Shown here piece after piece: positions 26,550 to 35,703 of a stretch of 64,000 bases of DNA. Position numbers and translations under genes: made by a program. This DNA comes from Planctomycetaceae bacterium (GTDB taxonomy: Bacteria > Planctomycetota > Planctomycetia > Pirellulales > Thermoguttaceae), in the NCBI GenBank assembly GCA_031277105.1, contig JAISLW010000268.1, positions 1-64,000 of the forward strand. The letters are read 5' to 3'. The stretch's first letter is position 1, and each line of letters begins with the position of its first letter. Below the pieces are notes generated by a model, which was not told where the DNA came from, did no database searches, and saw only the letters and a program-made list of their open reading frames with translations.

Positions 26550-27287
26550 TTAATTAAATAGTTTTTTACATTTATCTGTTAAATTATTTTCAAACATATC
26601 AAGTAAAAATGTATGAACATCATCCAACTCTACAATATAATTAGATGTATCACGTATGTTTTTCATACAAAACCAATTAAGTTGCAAAGTATTTGAAGTT
26701 TCATTAGCGCCTTTAGGCAATTGGCTAATTCGCAAATTAAGATCAATCCCATACTCTTCTTTAGAATTGAAATCTAAACCAATGTAAAAATTACTCAATC
26801 TTTCATGTACTCCTTTATCATAATAAAACCCGAACTGAAAATACTCATTAAACTTAAAATCTACGGTAGGTATAGAAATTACATCTAAATACAACAAACC
26901 AACACTCTTAATTATGTCTGCTTTCAGATATTTTTGATATTCAGCGACATATTGACAAACCATTTCTCGCACATCGGAATAACGCGGATAAATATGTCTG
27001 TCACGTGATCTATGACACCTTACATAATTTTTAGCGACTGTCAAAGAACGACTCATATCATCACTCCTACCCCATACTTCGCCTATTTGTTCTGCTGTAT
27101 AATCATCCCGTATTTGTCCCATTCTATTACCGTAATTACGTATTTTAAATTCTGGAAACTGCTCAATAAATTTATCGCCTAATTCTTTATTCCATTGTGG
27201 ACTCTCATTTGACAAATTAAAGCCGCAAATAGAGGCTACCTCCACAACAGGCGGATTCTTATATTTAACTTTATTTTGTTCACTCAT
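26550..27287 (-). CDS. TIGR04255-family protein
   Basis: 245 residues. The opening YKNPPVVEVASICGF, a central RDR/RYSDVREMV segment and the GLLYLDVISIP stretch match the sporadically distributed TIGR04255 family. These proteins occur in scattered bacterial accessory loci and have no settled function. It is the first gene of the three-gene run. The spacer upstream holds a leader repeat and the fragment of primase sequence described below. Confidence 0.7.
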   Translation of the reverse strand: MSEQNKVKYKNPPVVEVASICGFNLSNESPQWNKELGDKFIEQFPEFKIRNYGNRMGQIRDDYTAEQIGEVWGRSDDMSRSLTVAKNYVRCHRSRDRHIYPRYSDVREMVCQYVAEYQKYLKADIIKSVGLLYLDVISIPTVDFKFNEYFQFGFYYDKGVHERLSNFYIGLDFNSKEEYGIDLNLRISQLPKGANETSNTLQLNWFCMKNIRDTSNYIVELDDVHTFLLDMFENNLTDKCKKLFN

Positions 27288-27442
27288 TTCTATTTCCTAT
27301 CAAAAATAAATTCTTATTCGCAAAATACTCAAATAGTTAGTTTCTACTATGAATTATATCAATTACACGAAACCAGTCAACGGCAACTTTTTTTGAGGGA
27401 TAAATAGGACAATTTTTTGTAACAAAAAACTACGCCCTATTC

Positions 27443-27475
27443 TTATTTTAAGAATACGTTTCTTAATCTTTTTAT
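27443..27475 (-). pseudogene. Remnant of a second primase 3' end
   Basis: 33 bases that differ at two positions from 30418-30450, the last codons of the primase gene. They still encode IKRLRNVFLK and a stop (primase: IKRLRNIFLK). It lies just past the stop of the cyclase-like gene (27479). It looks like a scar left when the cyclase/ImmA module or its neighbours were swapped in by recombination. Confidence 0.75.
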
Positions 27476-27478
27476 AGT

Positions 27479-28453
27479 CTAATCTGCATCTGATTGGATT
27501 TCATTCATGCAATACCCTTTTATAATATTACGTTGTTGTTCAAATTCAATCGGTATGTATTGGAAATTTTCTGCTTTGTTGCCCGCTATAAACGGTTTAA
27601 TGAAATCAGATTTTGTACTACTTGCAATCTCATCGCAAAACTTTAGTATAGAATCACAATCACAAAACGTAGCATTTTCCCATTTACCTTCAATTGTATT
27701 ATCAGAAAACATACTAATCCAGAAAACAGGATACGGCTTTCCAGAAAAAACGCCTTTTAATTCAGAACGTCCAGCATATCTTATTTTTGATCTAATAAAA
27801 GCAAAGTGTGTAATTGACCGTTCACTTACTAGCGAATCAGCCAACATCCATAACAAATCCAAAGAGACAACAAGTTTGCCCGATGTAGCAAATTTTGTCA
27901 ATCTAAAACCGCAGTCTATCGATATACCCACAAAATCAACAGAATAATCGTCAGGTTTAATTGCATTTGACGCATAATTTGGAATTAAGATAATACGATT
28001 ATTTACTGGAAAACCTGCAACCCACACAGTACCTTTACAACGCGGTTTTATGTCCTGTTTGGAAAGGACGATGTTGTAATCTGCGATTGTTTGATAGAAC
28101 GCTCGTATATGTTCCAACGTTTGTCTTGAATCGGTCAACGGAGCATAAAACAATATCTCATCGCCTACAAATTTCCACAAAGCAGGATGTAACGGTTTGT
28201 AAGTAAACGGATGACCGTCCAATATGTCATATTGTTGCAAAAATTGTAACGGAAAATTGATATAAAACGACTTAAACGTACTACACCAATCATCATCGCC
28301 TTGCGTTTGCCTTGCTTCAACTTTATACGCTGTCGACCCCTCAAAATCTACCGAAAAGAAAATACACAAACACCAACTATTTTCTTTTTCCGCTTTTCTG
28401 ACAAAGTCTTCCGATTCTTTTGTGTAATCGTTAGTTATTATTTTACAATCCAT
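27479..28453 (-). CDS. Class III nucleotide-cyclase-like protein
   Basis: 324 residues. Contains FFSVDFEGSTAYK (33-44) and WKFVGDEILFYAP (93-105). These match the two metal-binding Asp motifs (D36 and D98) of class III adenylate/guanylate cyclases, including the Pycsar defence cyclases. A second half (about 170-320) is not recognised. It overlaps the ImmA/IrrE-type peptidase gene by 11 bases and follows it in the operon. A signalling role in defence is likely but inferred. Class and product (cAMP, cGMP, cCMP, cUMP or none) cannot be told. Confidence 0.65.
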   Translation of the reverse strand: MDCKIITNDYTKESEDFVRKAEKENSWCLCIFFSVDFEGSTAYKVEARQTQGDDDWCSTFKSFYINFPLQFLQQYDILDGHPFTYKPLHPALWKFVGDEILFYAPLTDSRQTLEHIRAFYQTIADYNIVLSKQDIKPRCKGTVWVAGFPVNNRIILIPNYASNAIKPDDYSVDFVGISIDCGFRLTKFATSGKLVVSLDLLWMLADSLVSERSITHFAFIRSKIRYAGRSELKGVFSGKPYPVFWISMFSDNTIEGKWENATFCDCDSILKFCDEIASSTKSDFIKPFIAGNKAENFQYIPIEFEQQRNIIKGYCMNEIQSDAD

Positions 28454-28994
28454 ATTTTTCTTGTAGCGTTATTCGGTCTTTTATAATTTCAGGCGGTACT
28501 AGAAAAGCAATTACCAACGAGTTGATATTATTGTTATATTTTTTTTGTTTCGCTTCAAATAATTTCGCAGGCATTAAAAAACCAAGAGCAAACGTATTCG
28601 CTTCCTTTTCTATATCGTTATTTCCACGATGACACGCATAACACATGCCCTTATCAGAATGCAAAACGTAATGGGCGTACTCGTGAATCATCTTATACCG
28701 CTGCGTAATAAAAATCGCATGCAACGGAATAATAACATCAAACGTTTTGTCTTGATGGACATAAATTGTAGTATCAAAAATATCTTGATGCTCTTTGTAT
28801 TGCTGCATATCTATATAATGAATTGTACCGTTTTGCCCGCCAATAAAATCATGTAAAGCGCCCACGCCTAAAACAGAACTTGCATCAATACGACTTTTTT
28901 CCTCGCCCAATTTATAAATATCCTTTAAGTCGCAACCGCATTCGACCATCGGTTTATAACCCGATTTAATTTCCAAAAGTTCCGTTAATTTCAT
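28443..28994 (-). CDS. ImmA/IrrE-family metallopeptidase
   Basis: 183 residues with zinc motif HEYAH (104-108) within MIHEYAHYVLH and the downstream family motif EKEANTFALGFLMPAKLF. ImmA/IrrE proteases cleave repressors or regulators, for example phage repressors in ICEBs1 and DdrO in Deinococcus. No HTH domain is attached, as expected for a protease that acts on a separate partner. Translationally coupled to the cyclase-like gene, which suggests a two-protein switch. Confidence 0.85.
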   Translation of the reverse strand: MKLTELLEIKSGYKPMVECGCDLKDIYKLGEEKSRIDASSVLGVGALHDFIGGQNGTIHYIDMQQYKEHQDIFDTTIYVHQDKTFDVIIPLHAIFITQRYKMIHEYAHYVLHSDKGMCYACHRGNNDIEKEANTFALGFLMPAKLFEAKQKKYNNNINSLVIAFLVPPEIIKDRITLQEKYGL

Positions 28995-29042
28995 TTTACA
29001 ACTCCTCTAACAAAATAAATAATACGCTTACATTACTAATTT

Positions 29043-29137
29043 TAAACTGTTCGCAATTGAGTTTTCGTTTATCTTCGCCTGCCTAGCTTTCGGACGGCAG
29101 GCTTTGACGCTTTTAAATCAATGAATTTCAAGGACGA
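29043..29137. repeat. Palindromic 95-base element, spacer copy
   Basis: Same length and structure as 13959-14053, with only a few base differences. It lies between the ImmA gene start (28994) and the end of the gene at 29291, in a 296-base spacer that also holds a leader repeat near 29250. Confidence 0.85.
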
Positions 29138-29290
29138 GCTGTTTACACACAATACACGCATTGATTTACAACAACCTTGAATATGTTTTTCCATTTCTGC
29201 ATAATTCTACCAATTACACGAAACCAGTCAACGGCAATTTTTTTTTTTGAGGGACAAGTGAGACAATTTTTTGTAACGATATATTGTTTT

Positions 29291-30319
29291 TTAATCGCTT
29301 AAAATGGTGATTGAGTGATCGAGTCTTAAGTCTGACGTTCCTCCTTCTGGCGTTGCTAATTGTAACTGGTGCGTTGTTTTTGTTCCGCTTGCGTTAATTG
29401 ATTCTGTTGCAATTAGACATCTGAATTTATACCGTCCAGCGGGCATCGTCGAAACGCCTATAGCGTTAATTATAACATTTAATGTTGTTGGGTTTATTCC
29501 TACAGTTGCGATTCCGGCAATTGTATTATCTGAATCTTTCTTGAACGTAACCGTATTTGACGTTGTGATTGGCGTTGTTTCAGCGATGTCAAAATAATAT
29601 AGTTCTGAATTCGCAATAGTTGTCTCCGATTGTATAGTAACGTCTGCAAGTTTTATATAAACATTTGCTATCATCGGATAATACAAGTTGGCTGTTGCTG
29701 TTTTGTATTGTGGCGGTTCTGGCTCAGGTTCTGGCTCTGGATCTGGTTCAGGCTCTGGTTCTGGCTCTGGTTCAGGTTCTGGCGTTATCGCTGCATCGAT
29801 AGCGAGTTCAAAAGTAGCGCCGCCAACAATTTGTAAAACTATTTTATGGACTTCTTTATTTTCATCAGCGACCGATATTGTATTGACCGCCTCTTTGATC
29901 TGATACCTGTGTTTGCCTATCGCAAAATTCGTACATGCGAATAGTGATAAATCAGTCAAATGAATATTAGCCGTCCCCGCCAATTCATTCGTATCTTCAA
30001 CGAGCATACCTATAAATAAATTTTCCGCAATTGGAACGGGCGCGTCTTGTACTTCAAAATAATAAACTGAATTATTCGCAACCGCCGCTGATGAATTAAT
30101 CGTAACATCGCCAATATTATACCAAACGCTTTCCTTCCTATAGTATAACGCTGTAAGAGCGGTCGCCATTCCTGAAAGCCATCTTGTATCAATTAACGCT
30201 TGTACCGTATCCGCATCCGACATTACATAATTATCAGCACGGTCAATATAACGCTTGACCTCGCGCAATATCACATCCGCATTTTCCCTATCTATATTTT
30301 TTTTTGTAGTTACACTCAT
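29291..30319 (-). CDS. Modular fibre/adhesin-like protein with Pro-Glu hinge
   Basis: 342 residues. Residues 1-48 nearly copy the start of the protein at 15187. Then comes a beta domain (about 55-185, YYRKESVWYNIGDVTINSSA), a PEPEPEPEPEPDPEPEPEPEP hinge split around 190, and a second related beta domain (YYPMIANVYIKLADVTIQSE). The two beta domains resemble each other, so this is an internal duplication. Probable virion surface protein. It sits next to the primase gene, away from the other fibre genes. Confidence 0.7.
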   Translation of the reverse strand: MSVTTKKNIDRENADVILREVKRYIDRADNYVMSDADTVQALIDTRWLSGMATALTALYYRKESVWYNIGDVTINSSAAVANNSVYYFEVQDAPVPIAENLFIGMLVEDTNELAGTANIHLTDLSLFACTNFAIGKHRYQIKEAVNTISVADENKEVHKIVLQIVGGATFELAIDAAITPEPEPEPEPEPEPDPEPEPEPEPPQYKTATANLYYPMIANVYIKLADVTIQSETTIANSELYYFDIAETTPITTSNTVTFKKDSDNTIAGIATVGINPTTLNVIINAIGVSTMPAGRYKFRCLIATESINASGTKTTHQLQLATPEGGTSDLRLDHSITILSD

Positions 30320-30402
30320 TTTTGACTATGATTTTTAACTGCGATTAGAGACAAATGGGACAAAGAATAATTTTTGTAACGAAAAATCTACACCCTATCC
30401 CT
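30179..30402 (-). repeat. 225-base duplication, copy 2
   Basis: Matches 15047-15270 through 48 codons and the upstream leader, then diverges at codon 49 (TGWL against TRWL) on one side and in the CT-rich stretch on the other. Confidence 0.9.
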
Positions 30403-30417
30403 TACCCTCTACACATT

Positions 30418-31296
30418 TTATTTTAAGAATATGTTTCTTAACCTTTTTATTTCGTTGTCTGTAGCGTCTGCTGGATCGGGCGCATCTAGGCATACGTTTA
30501 CAGTTGTACCAGGAAATAAACTCAACTCTTTACACAATTTTTTTGCTTGTTCTTGCGTATCAGGTTCGTTGTCAAAACAAATTATTCGTTTTGCGTAACG
30601 GGCTATTTTGCGTTTCTGTTCTACCGTAACTGATTTGCCAAAAGTCGCTAACGCTTGCGATCCTATACGCCAAGCGTCAAATACGCCTTCCACAATAAAC
30701 ACGACATCATAATAAGTGACCAAATGCTCGCCGTATAACATCGATTTGATCGAAACTAATTCTTGCTCTTTCGACGCAGATAAATACGCAGGTATCGATT
30801 TACCTACCGCCCGCGTCGTCCACGTTACAATATTACCCCGAACATCATAAACAGGAATAAATAAACGCCATTGCATATAAGGTCGAACCGGATCATGACC
30901 TATCCCGCCCACGCCATACCGTAACACAAATTCAATATCTATCGACCTGCTAGTCAAATAATCACAATGTGCCGGCAACAAACCGCCAACGCCTTCAGGT
31001 ATGACCAACCGCTTATCAATCGCCGCCGCACGCTGCAACCGAATTACACCCAACTGCGATAACAACAAACGAATATCATCACACGGAAATAATTCACGCA
31101 ATACATCATACGCCGAATGCCAACCACACGCATAACAATTAAAATAATTCAACGACTCATTATAACCCAAATGCCACTTACCCGTCCCACAAAAAGGACA
31201 TTGCAATTGCAACCAACCCGCACGAACATGCTTGTCCCTAGAAGACGTATCCAAAAACAAAACGCCACGACTACGCAATAACTCGCGAAATAACAT
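30418..31296 (-). CDS. DNA primase (CHC2 zinc finger plus TOPRIM)
   Basis: 292 residues. Zinc-binding Cys at 33/36 and 54/57 (CPFCGTG ... CYACGW), and a TOPRIM domain with IVEGVFDAWR (E203) and CFDNEP (D242). It makes RNA primers for phage replication. Shorter than cellular DnaG because the helicase-binding tail is missing. It lies in the same run as the helicase (34460) with one unknown gene between. A fragment of its 3' end recurs at 27443. Confidence 0.9.
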   Translation of the reverse strand: MLFRELLRSRGVLFLDTSSRDKHVRAGWLQLQCPFCGTGKWHLGYNESLNYFNCYACGWHSAYDVLRELFPCDDIRLLLSQLGVIRLQRAAAIDKRLVIPEGVGGLLPAHCDYLTSRSIDIEFVLRYGVGGIGHDPVRPYMQWRLFIPVYDVRGNIVTWTTRAVGKSIPAYLSASKEQELVSIKSMLYGEHLVTYYDVVFIVEGVFDAWRIGSQALATFGKSVTVEQKRKIARYAKRIICFDNEPDTQEQAKKLCKELSLFPGTTVNVCLDAPDPADATDNEIKRLRNIFLK

Positions 31297-31323
31297 TTAA
31301 GGATTAAGGAATAGTTTTTTAAT

Positions 31324-32103
31324 TCAGTCAATTGCGTTATCCGCTTCTACATTCGCTTTCACTTTTGCCCGCAATTCTTCAGGTAAATTGAAAACATACG
31401 GAATTAACATTGATTTCAATTCCGGTTGTTGCATTGCATTGTTCAATTGCAACGCCGCCATCGTCGCATAATATAACCGCTCAACATCCAACTCAACCTT
31501 AAACGATAACTCCGCATCCAACTCGCTAACACCATCATCATAATATTGTCCAGACGCAATACGCCGCGACTCTACTTGACCGTCAACAGCATCACGTTTG
31601 ACTAGCACAAACGAATACAATCTGTCTTGCATACCGTCAATAAAATCTTGACGATCCCGTAAATAACCCGACCGCAATTCAATAAAATTACTACGCAACT
31701 CATAATCGCCGCCGTCTATCATACGCACAAATTCATCGCAAACGTTAAACACATTCACGTCAACCGTCATCAAATGCGACGCTTGCAGCGACGTCTTTAA
31801 TTTAATATCCAACGTTTTTTCAGGGTCAGTCGCAAATTGCAATTCAGTTATTCCCCGCTTCAACAAACCCGCACGCTTGAACGCCGCATAACCATACTGA
31901 TTACGCAAACGCACACTCAAATCCGAATCCGCCAACCGCTCAACTTCACTCAACGAAACAAACGGAACTTTGTCCGAATAATACATCACACGCATTACGT
32001 CGTTATAACCATAACGCACTACGCAACGCCCGCCGCCAACATCATCCCACGACAACCACGAACCAAACAAATCCGACTTAATAAGCAAATCATAATTCAA
32101 CAT
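31324..32103 (-). CDS. Hypothetical protein between helicase and primase
   Basis: 259 residues, not recognised. Acidic, with segments CVVRYGYNDVMRVMYYSD and SQYYDDGVSELDAEL-like helices. By position (helicase - this gene - primase) it may be a helicase loader or replication accessory factor, but no ATPase or DNA-binding motif is visible. Confidence 0.65.
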   Translation of the reverse strand: MLNYDLLIKSDLFGSWLSWDDVGGGRCVVRYGYNDVMRVMYYSDKVPFVSLSEVERLADSDLSVRLRNQYGYAAFKRAGLLKRGITELQFATDPEKTLDIKLKTSLQASHLMTVDVNVFNVCDEFVRMIDGGDYELRSNFIELRSGYLRDRQDFIDGMQDRLYSFVLVKRDAVDGQVESRRIASGQYYDDGVSELDAELSFKVELDVERLYYATMAALQLNNAMQQPELKSMLIPYVFNLPEELRAKVKANVEADNAID

Positions 32104-32348
32104 TTTTTTATATCCCCTTAATTTTCGACTGTAATTTTTTTAGATGACAATTCACCTTGAAGATCAAATAGAACAATTTTTGTTTAAAAACTACTCCTAC
32201 ATTATTGCATCCCAATTTTGTGAACGGTCATTTCAAAGAAACGTAATCTTTGATACTAATATGCCAACTTTTCGGTCAAAATTAAAATAAAACGTCAAAA
32301 GTACGCAATTAAATTGACATAAGTAGTCAAATTACATGGATATAAAAT

Positions 32349-32552
32349 TTATTGTTTTTTGTTGTTTTGTTGCGGTTCAAATAACGGACAAACCAACGGC
32401 GAACAATCCATAACACTCCGTCGCAACAATTGACCGCTCTTGCCCGTAACCGTCGGCTCACTGCACAAAACCGCTTCCCGCTTGCACGGTCGCAATTCGT
32501 GATACAACTCACTCGGCTCTACCGCTACCCTAAACTTACAAACGTCCTTCAT
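32349..32552 (-). CDS. Small hypothetical protein
   Basis: 67 residues, MKDVCKFRVAVEPSELYHEL onward, Cys-rich (five Cys). No good ribosome site. It lies between the helicase end and the gene at 32103, next to a decayed palindromic element. It could be a real small gene or chance. Confidence 0.4.
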   Translation of the reverse strand: MKDVCKFRVAVEPSELYHELRPCKREAVLCSEPTVTGKSGQLLRRSVMDCSPLVCPLFEPQQNNKKQ

Positions 32553-32568
32553 TGAATTGATAATTTTT

Positions 32569-32632
32569 TAACTGCTTTCACTTGAATTTTCATACAGACA
32601 CAATACATTGCGTCTCTACTTTATAAGATTCT
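32569..32632. repeat. Degenerate palindromic element
   Basis: Contains a left arm like the 95-base element (TAACTGCTTTCACTTGAAT) and the core CAATACATTGCGTCTCTAC. That core matches the variant stem of the copy at 57178 rather than the GCCTGCC stem of other copies. Confidence 0.6.
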
Positions 32633-32636
32633 TGTA

Positions 32637-34460
32637 TTATCCTAACTTGCTAAATTGCATCGGACACGCTACCGCCAAACTGCCCGCAATATACAACATG
32701 TCCAACTCATTATACGAACCTTCCCTACGCACTATCCAATTCAACCTGCGTACAGATTGATCCCGCTCTTGCGGCGTAGCGTTAATACCAATAATACCCG
32801 TAGCATGAGCCAACTTCGTCTTCGATTCAGAAAAATTAGATTTGTCCAAAACTTTCGTCTTGTAACTAGCGGCGTCCGCTTGCGTCGCCGTAATAATTAA
32901 ACAATGTCTGACTTGCGATAATCCCCGCAAACGCCGCCACGTTTCGTCAACTTGATGCCGCTTTTCCAACCGACTGTCAACCGGAATCAATAAATCCGCA
33001 TAATCAATCACAATCACATCCGGCGTCCAACCCACACGCTCCCACGAATCCAATACCGACTCCAACGTCAACACCGATACCGTACTATTCGCATGAACCG
33101 ATAAACGCAACAAACCACGATCTATCGCCAACTCATTACAAGCCGACAACGCATCTTCCACATCCAAACCAAACTCAAAATATTCCTGAACCGGATCCGT
33201 TATAACATTACGCTTCCGGTCAACTTCCAAACAAGTCGGAAAACTATAATAACCCCGACGACGAGGACGCTTCGTTACACGCTGCATTAAACGCAACATA
33301 ATCTGATTCTGCGACATATCCCCTATCTCAAAAAACGCAACACGACGACGCTGCAAAACCGCACGCCACGCTACATCCAATAACATAAAAGTATTATGCA
33401 CCACAACGCCATCAGCAACAAAATTATGATGCGTTTTAATAGTCAAATCATACGTATCAAATACGCCAACCGACTCAATCAAAACAACCTCATCCCACAA
33501 AATATTGGAAGCGCCAAAGAAGTCTAATTTTTTTGGTACTGCAATAAAATCGCCTACCTCCAAAGAATCCAATTGTTTCCAACCGTCAGGCGTTAAATAC
33601 TTGTGATTCGCCGTTGTTGTAACTTTACGCCCCGATTTAGTCGTAACTTGAATACACTGTTTATCCCCATTATCCCAATACTCGTCAATATCAGCCTCAA
33701 CAAAATTTTGCGTAATCTCATTGTACGAAATCACCTTTTTATTGATGCGTTGACGAACTACTTCACGTACCGGATACATTGAACCGTCGGCAAAATATAC
33801 CAACGCGTCGCCTTTTACGCATTTTCCCATTTTTTCAGGCGCTAGAAACGCTACCAAGTTATCACGGCTAAATATATCGCCAAAAAATAACGACGCATCT
33901 TCCATGTTGACATTTTTCGATCCAAATTTTATCAATTGTTCGCTTGTTGCCGAAAACGCCAACCGAATCGCAGACTCGTCCTTTAACGGATCAATTCCGT
34001 AATTCACGCCTAACTCAATTTGACGGAATTTGTGCAAGTCCAATATCGCCGAACTCACGTCGCCGCCGCTCAATTTCGTTACTACACGGTCAACAGATCG
34101 CCGTAATTGCTGCGAATTAAAAAAATCATTCGCTACCTTAAACAAATAAACGTCGTCACCCCGAATACGTTGAGACTCCAATTCCAACGAAACTAATAAC
34201 GATTGCAATAAATCAATTTGACCTTGATTCAATTGCCGCCGTTCTACTTCCGCCGACAACGCCACTTGTATATCATCGCCAACAGGACGCTTGTACAAAA
34301 CATAAAAATTTATACAAACATCCGCTATAATATTCGCCTCAACCGTATCAAATAAACCAGACAAACCCGAAGCGGCAACAGACGAAACAAACGATAAATC
34401 CACCATCAAACCCGCCAATATACGACGCACCACTCCCGAATCAAAATCTTGTATCTCCAT
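32637..34460 (-). CDS. DnaB-type replicative helicase with mini-intein
   Basis: 607 residues including a 143-residue intein (214-356) inserted inside the Walker A P-loop: APEKMGK before it and TFMLLD after it. The mature protein of about 464 residues has Walker B (VIVIDYADLL), the H4-like segment ITATQADAASYK, and an arginine-finger-like RREGSYNE. It unwinds DNA at the phage fork and works with the primase two genes downstream. Splicing is needed to rebuild the ATP site. Confidence 0.9.
   Translation of the reverse strand: MEIQDFDSGVVRRILAGLMVDLSFVSSVAASGLSGLFDTVEANIIADVCINFYVLYKRPVGDDIQVALSAEVERRQLNQGQIDLLQSLLVSLELESQRIRGDDVYLFKVANDFFNSQQLRRSVDRVVTKLSGGDVSSAILDLHKFRQIELGVNYGIDPLKDESAIRLAFSATSEQLIKFGSKNVNMEDASLFFGDIFSRDNLVAFLAPEKMGKCVKGDALVYFADGSMYPVREVVRQRINKKVISYNEITQNFVEADIDEYWDNGDKQCIQVTTKSGRKVTTTANHKYLTPDGWKQLDSLEVGDFIAVPKKLDFFGASNILWDEVVLIESVGVFDTYDLTIKTHHNFVADGVVVHNTFMLLDVAWRAVLQRRRVAFFEIGDMSQNQIMLRLMQRVTKRPRRRGYYSFPTCLEVDRKRNVITDPVQEYFEFGLDVEDALSACNELAIDRGLLRLSVHANSTVSVLTLESVLDSWERVGWTPDVIVIDYADLLIPVDSRLEKRHQVDETWRRLRGLSQVRHCLIITATQADAASYKTKVLDKSNFSESKTKLAHATGIIGINATPQERDQSVRRLNWIVRREGSYNELDMLYIAGSLAVACPMQFSKLG
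33393..33821 (-). other. Mini-intein in the helicase
   Basis: 143 residues from Cys (CVKGDALVYF) to the penultimate-His/Asn end (VVVHN), with Thr as the +1 residue. Block B reads TTTANHKYLT and block F VFDTYDLTIKTHHNFVADG. No endonuclease domain. Its sequence differs enough from the terminase intein to suggest independent arrival. Confidence 0.92.
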
Positions 34461-34720
34461 AATAAAACTTATGCCAACAAAAAAACAAAAATTAAAAGAA
34501 AAAACAATAAAACAATTAAGACCATAATTACAACAAATAATATATCAGAATAAATATAAACAATTTTCATAATAATAAAGAAAATTAAATAAGATTTGAC
34601 CAACACTCACAATCAGTCAATACCATCTTACAGACAAAAACAAAAAACAACCAGACCGCTTTTGTCAGAAAATTACACAAATTAAAAAGATTTTTAAGAG
34701 AAACGGGACATCATATATTA

Positions 34721-35689
34721 TCATTCCTCTACAGTACACATCGCATAATCAGCAGTAAATTGTTTTGTTGTAGTTGTTTGTTTTACTTGATTTAGATATA
34801 TTAGTTCTTGCTCAGCTGCTTTAAGAATAGGAATAACTTTTTTAGGCGACAATATTACCGGTTCAAATAAGGAATATGTACTATTTAATCTGCTTATAGG
34901 CGACCACTTAAAAGAATATTCCACTTCTAAATTATTAAATTCTGAATCTGTATCTGATTTGGCTATTTCCATTATAGATTCCATTATAGAAATCAATGAT
35001 CTGCACAAATCGGCATTAAATCCATTTCGATAATTTTTAACAATTATCGACCGTTCGCCATGTAACGTAGCATCAACGACGTCTTTTATACCAATAGCAA
35101 TACGTTCTGTTACTCTTCTTACCTGATTAGGTATATCTACTGATATACCAAAACTCCCTCTAAACGTATGCCCAAAAAGACAATTTTCAGCAATTTTTTT
35201 ACTGTACTTTACTGCATGATCCGATGGCATAAGAACATAATTTGTATTATTTGGTTCAACTTGATCTTTTACCATAAAATCCATTTGAACCGTTTTTTGT
35301 ATCATATCATACGTACTATTTAAAAAAGAGGTCATAAAATTCAAAGGAATACCATACATTCGACTTTTTTTATTAGTCGTAATAAATCGTTGTTGTAAAA
35401 TATCATAATCGTACAAAAACACTTCATTAAGAATATCAGTCTCGTCTACGCTTCTGACATTCGCTATACGTTGAATCGCACGTAACACAGCAAAATTTGA
35501 ATCAGAAAAAGAATCATCGACAGGCACATCAATAAGTAAACCTTTCTTATTGTATTGTAATGTCCCATAAGTAACAATATTCGGATTATCCTGTTCTATC
35601 TTTTTCCAGCCTGTGTTGGAAAGATATTTAGTAAACAGAGAAACGTCAGGCAATGATTCTGGCAAAATTTTAGTATTAAATTCAAACAT
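34721..35689 (-). CDS. Partner protein of the DUF4365 gene, unknown
   Basis: 322 residues, not recognised. Mixed alpha/beta with no obvious catalytic motif or membrane segment (begins MFEFNTKILPESLPDV). It follows the DUF4365 gene by 14 bases, so the two form a pair. In my recollection DUF4365 genes are often paired with an uncharacterised protein of about this size. A preceding 260-base spacer at its 3' side is AT-rich and empty. Confidence 0.55.
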   Translation of the reverse strand: MFEFNTKILPESLPDVSLFTKYLSNTGWKKIEQDNPNIVTYGTLQYNKKGLLIDVPVDDSFSDSNFAVLRAIQRIANVRSVDETDILNEVFLYDYDILQQRFITTNKKSRMYGIPLNFMTSFLNSTYDMIQKTVQMDFMVKDQVEPNNTNYVLMPSDHAVKYSKKIAENCLFGHTFRGSFGISVDIPNQVRRVTERIAIGIKDVVDATLHGERSIIVKNYRNGFNADLCRSLISIMESIMEIAKSDTDSEFNNLEVEYSFKWSPISRLNSTYSLFEPVILSPKKVIPILKAAEQELIYLNQVKQTTTTKQFTADYAMCTVEE

Positions 35690-35703
35690 AAATTATCAAC
35701 TCC

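Noticed and set aside
27325-27360. Half of a Cas12a-like repeat (AGTTTCTACTATGAAT) on the plus strand
   Set aside because: The GTAGAT half of the stem is missing, so it cannot form the handle.
29688-29903. Plus-strand frame encoding Gly-Ser repeats
   Set aside because: It is the antisense of the Pro-Glu hinge of the fibre gene.
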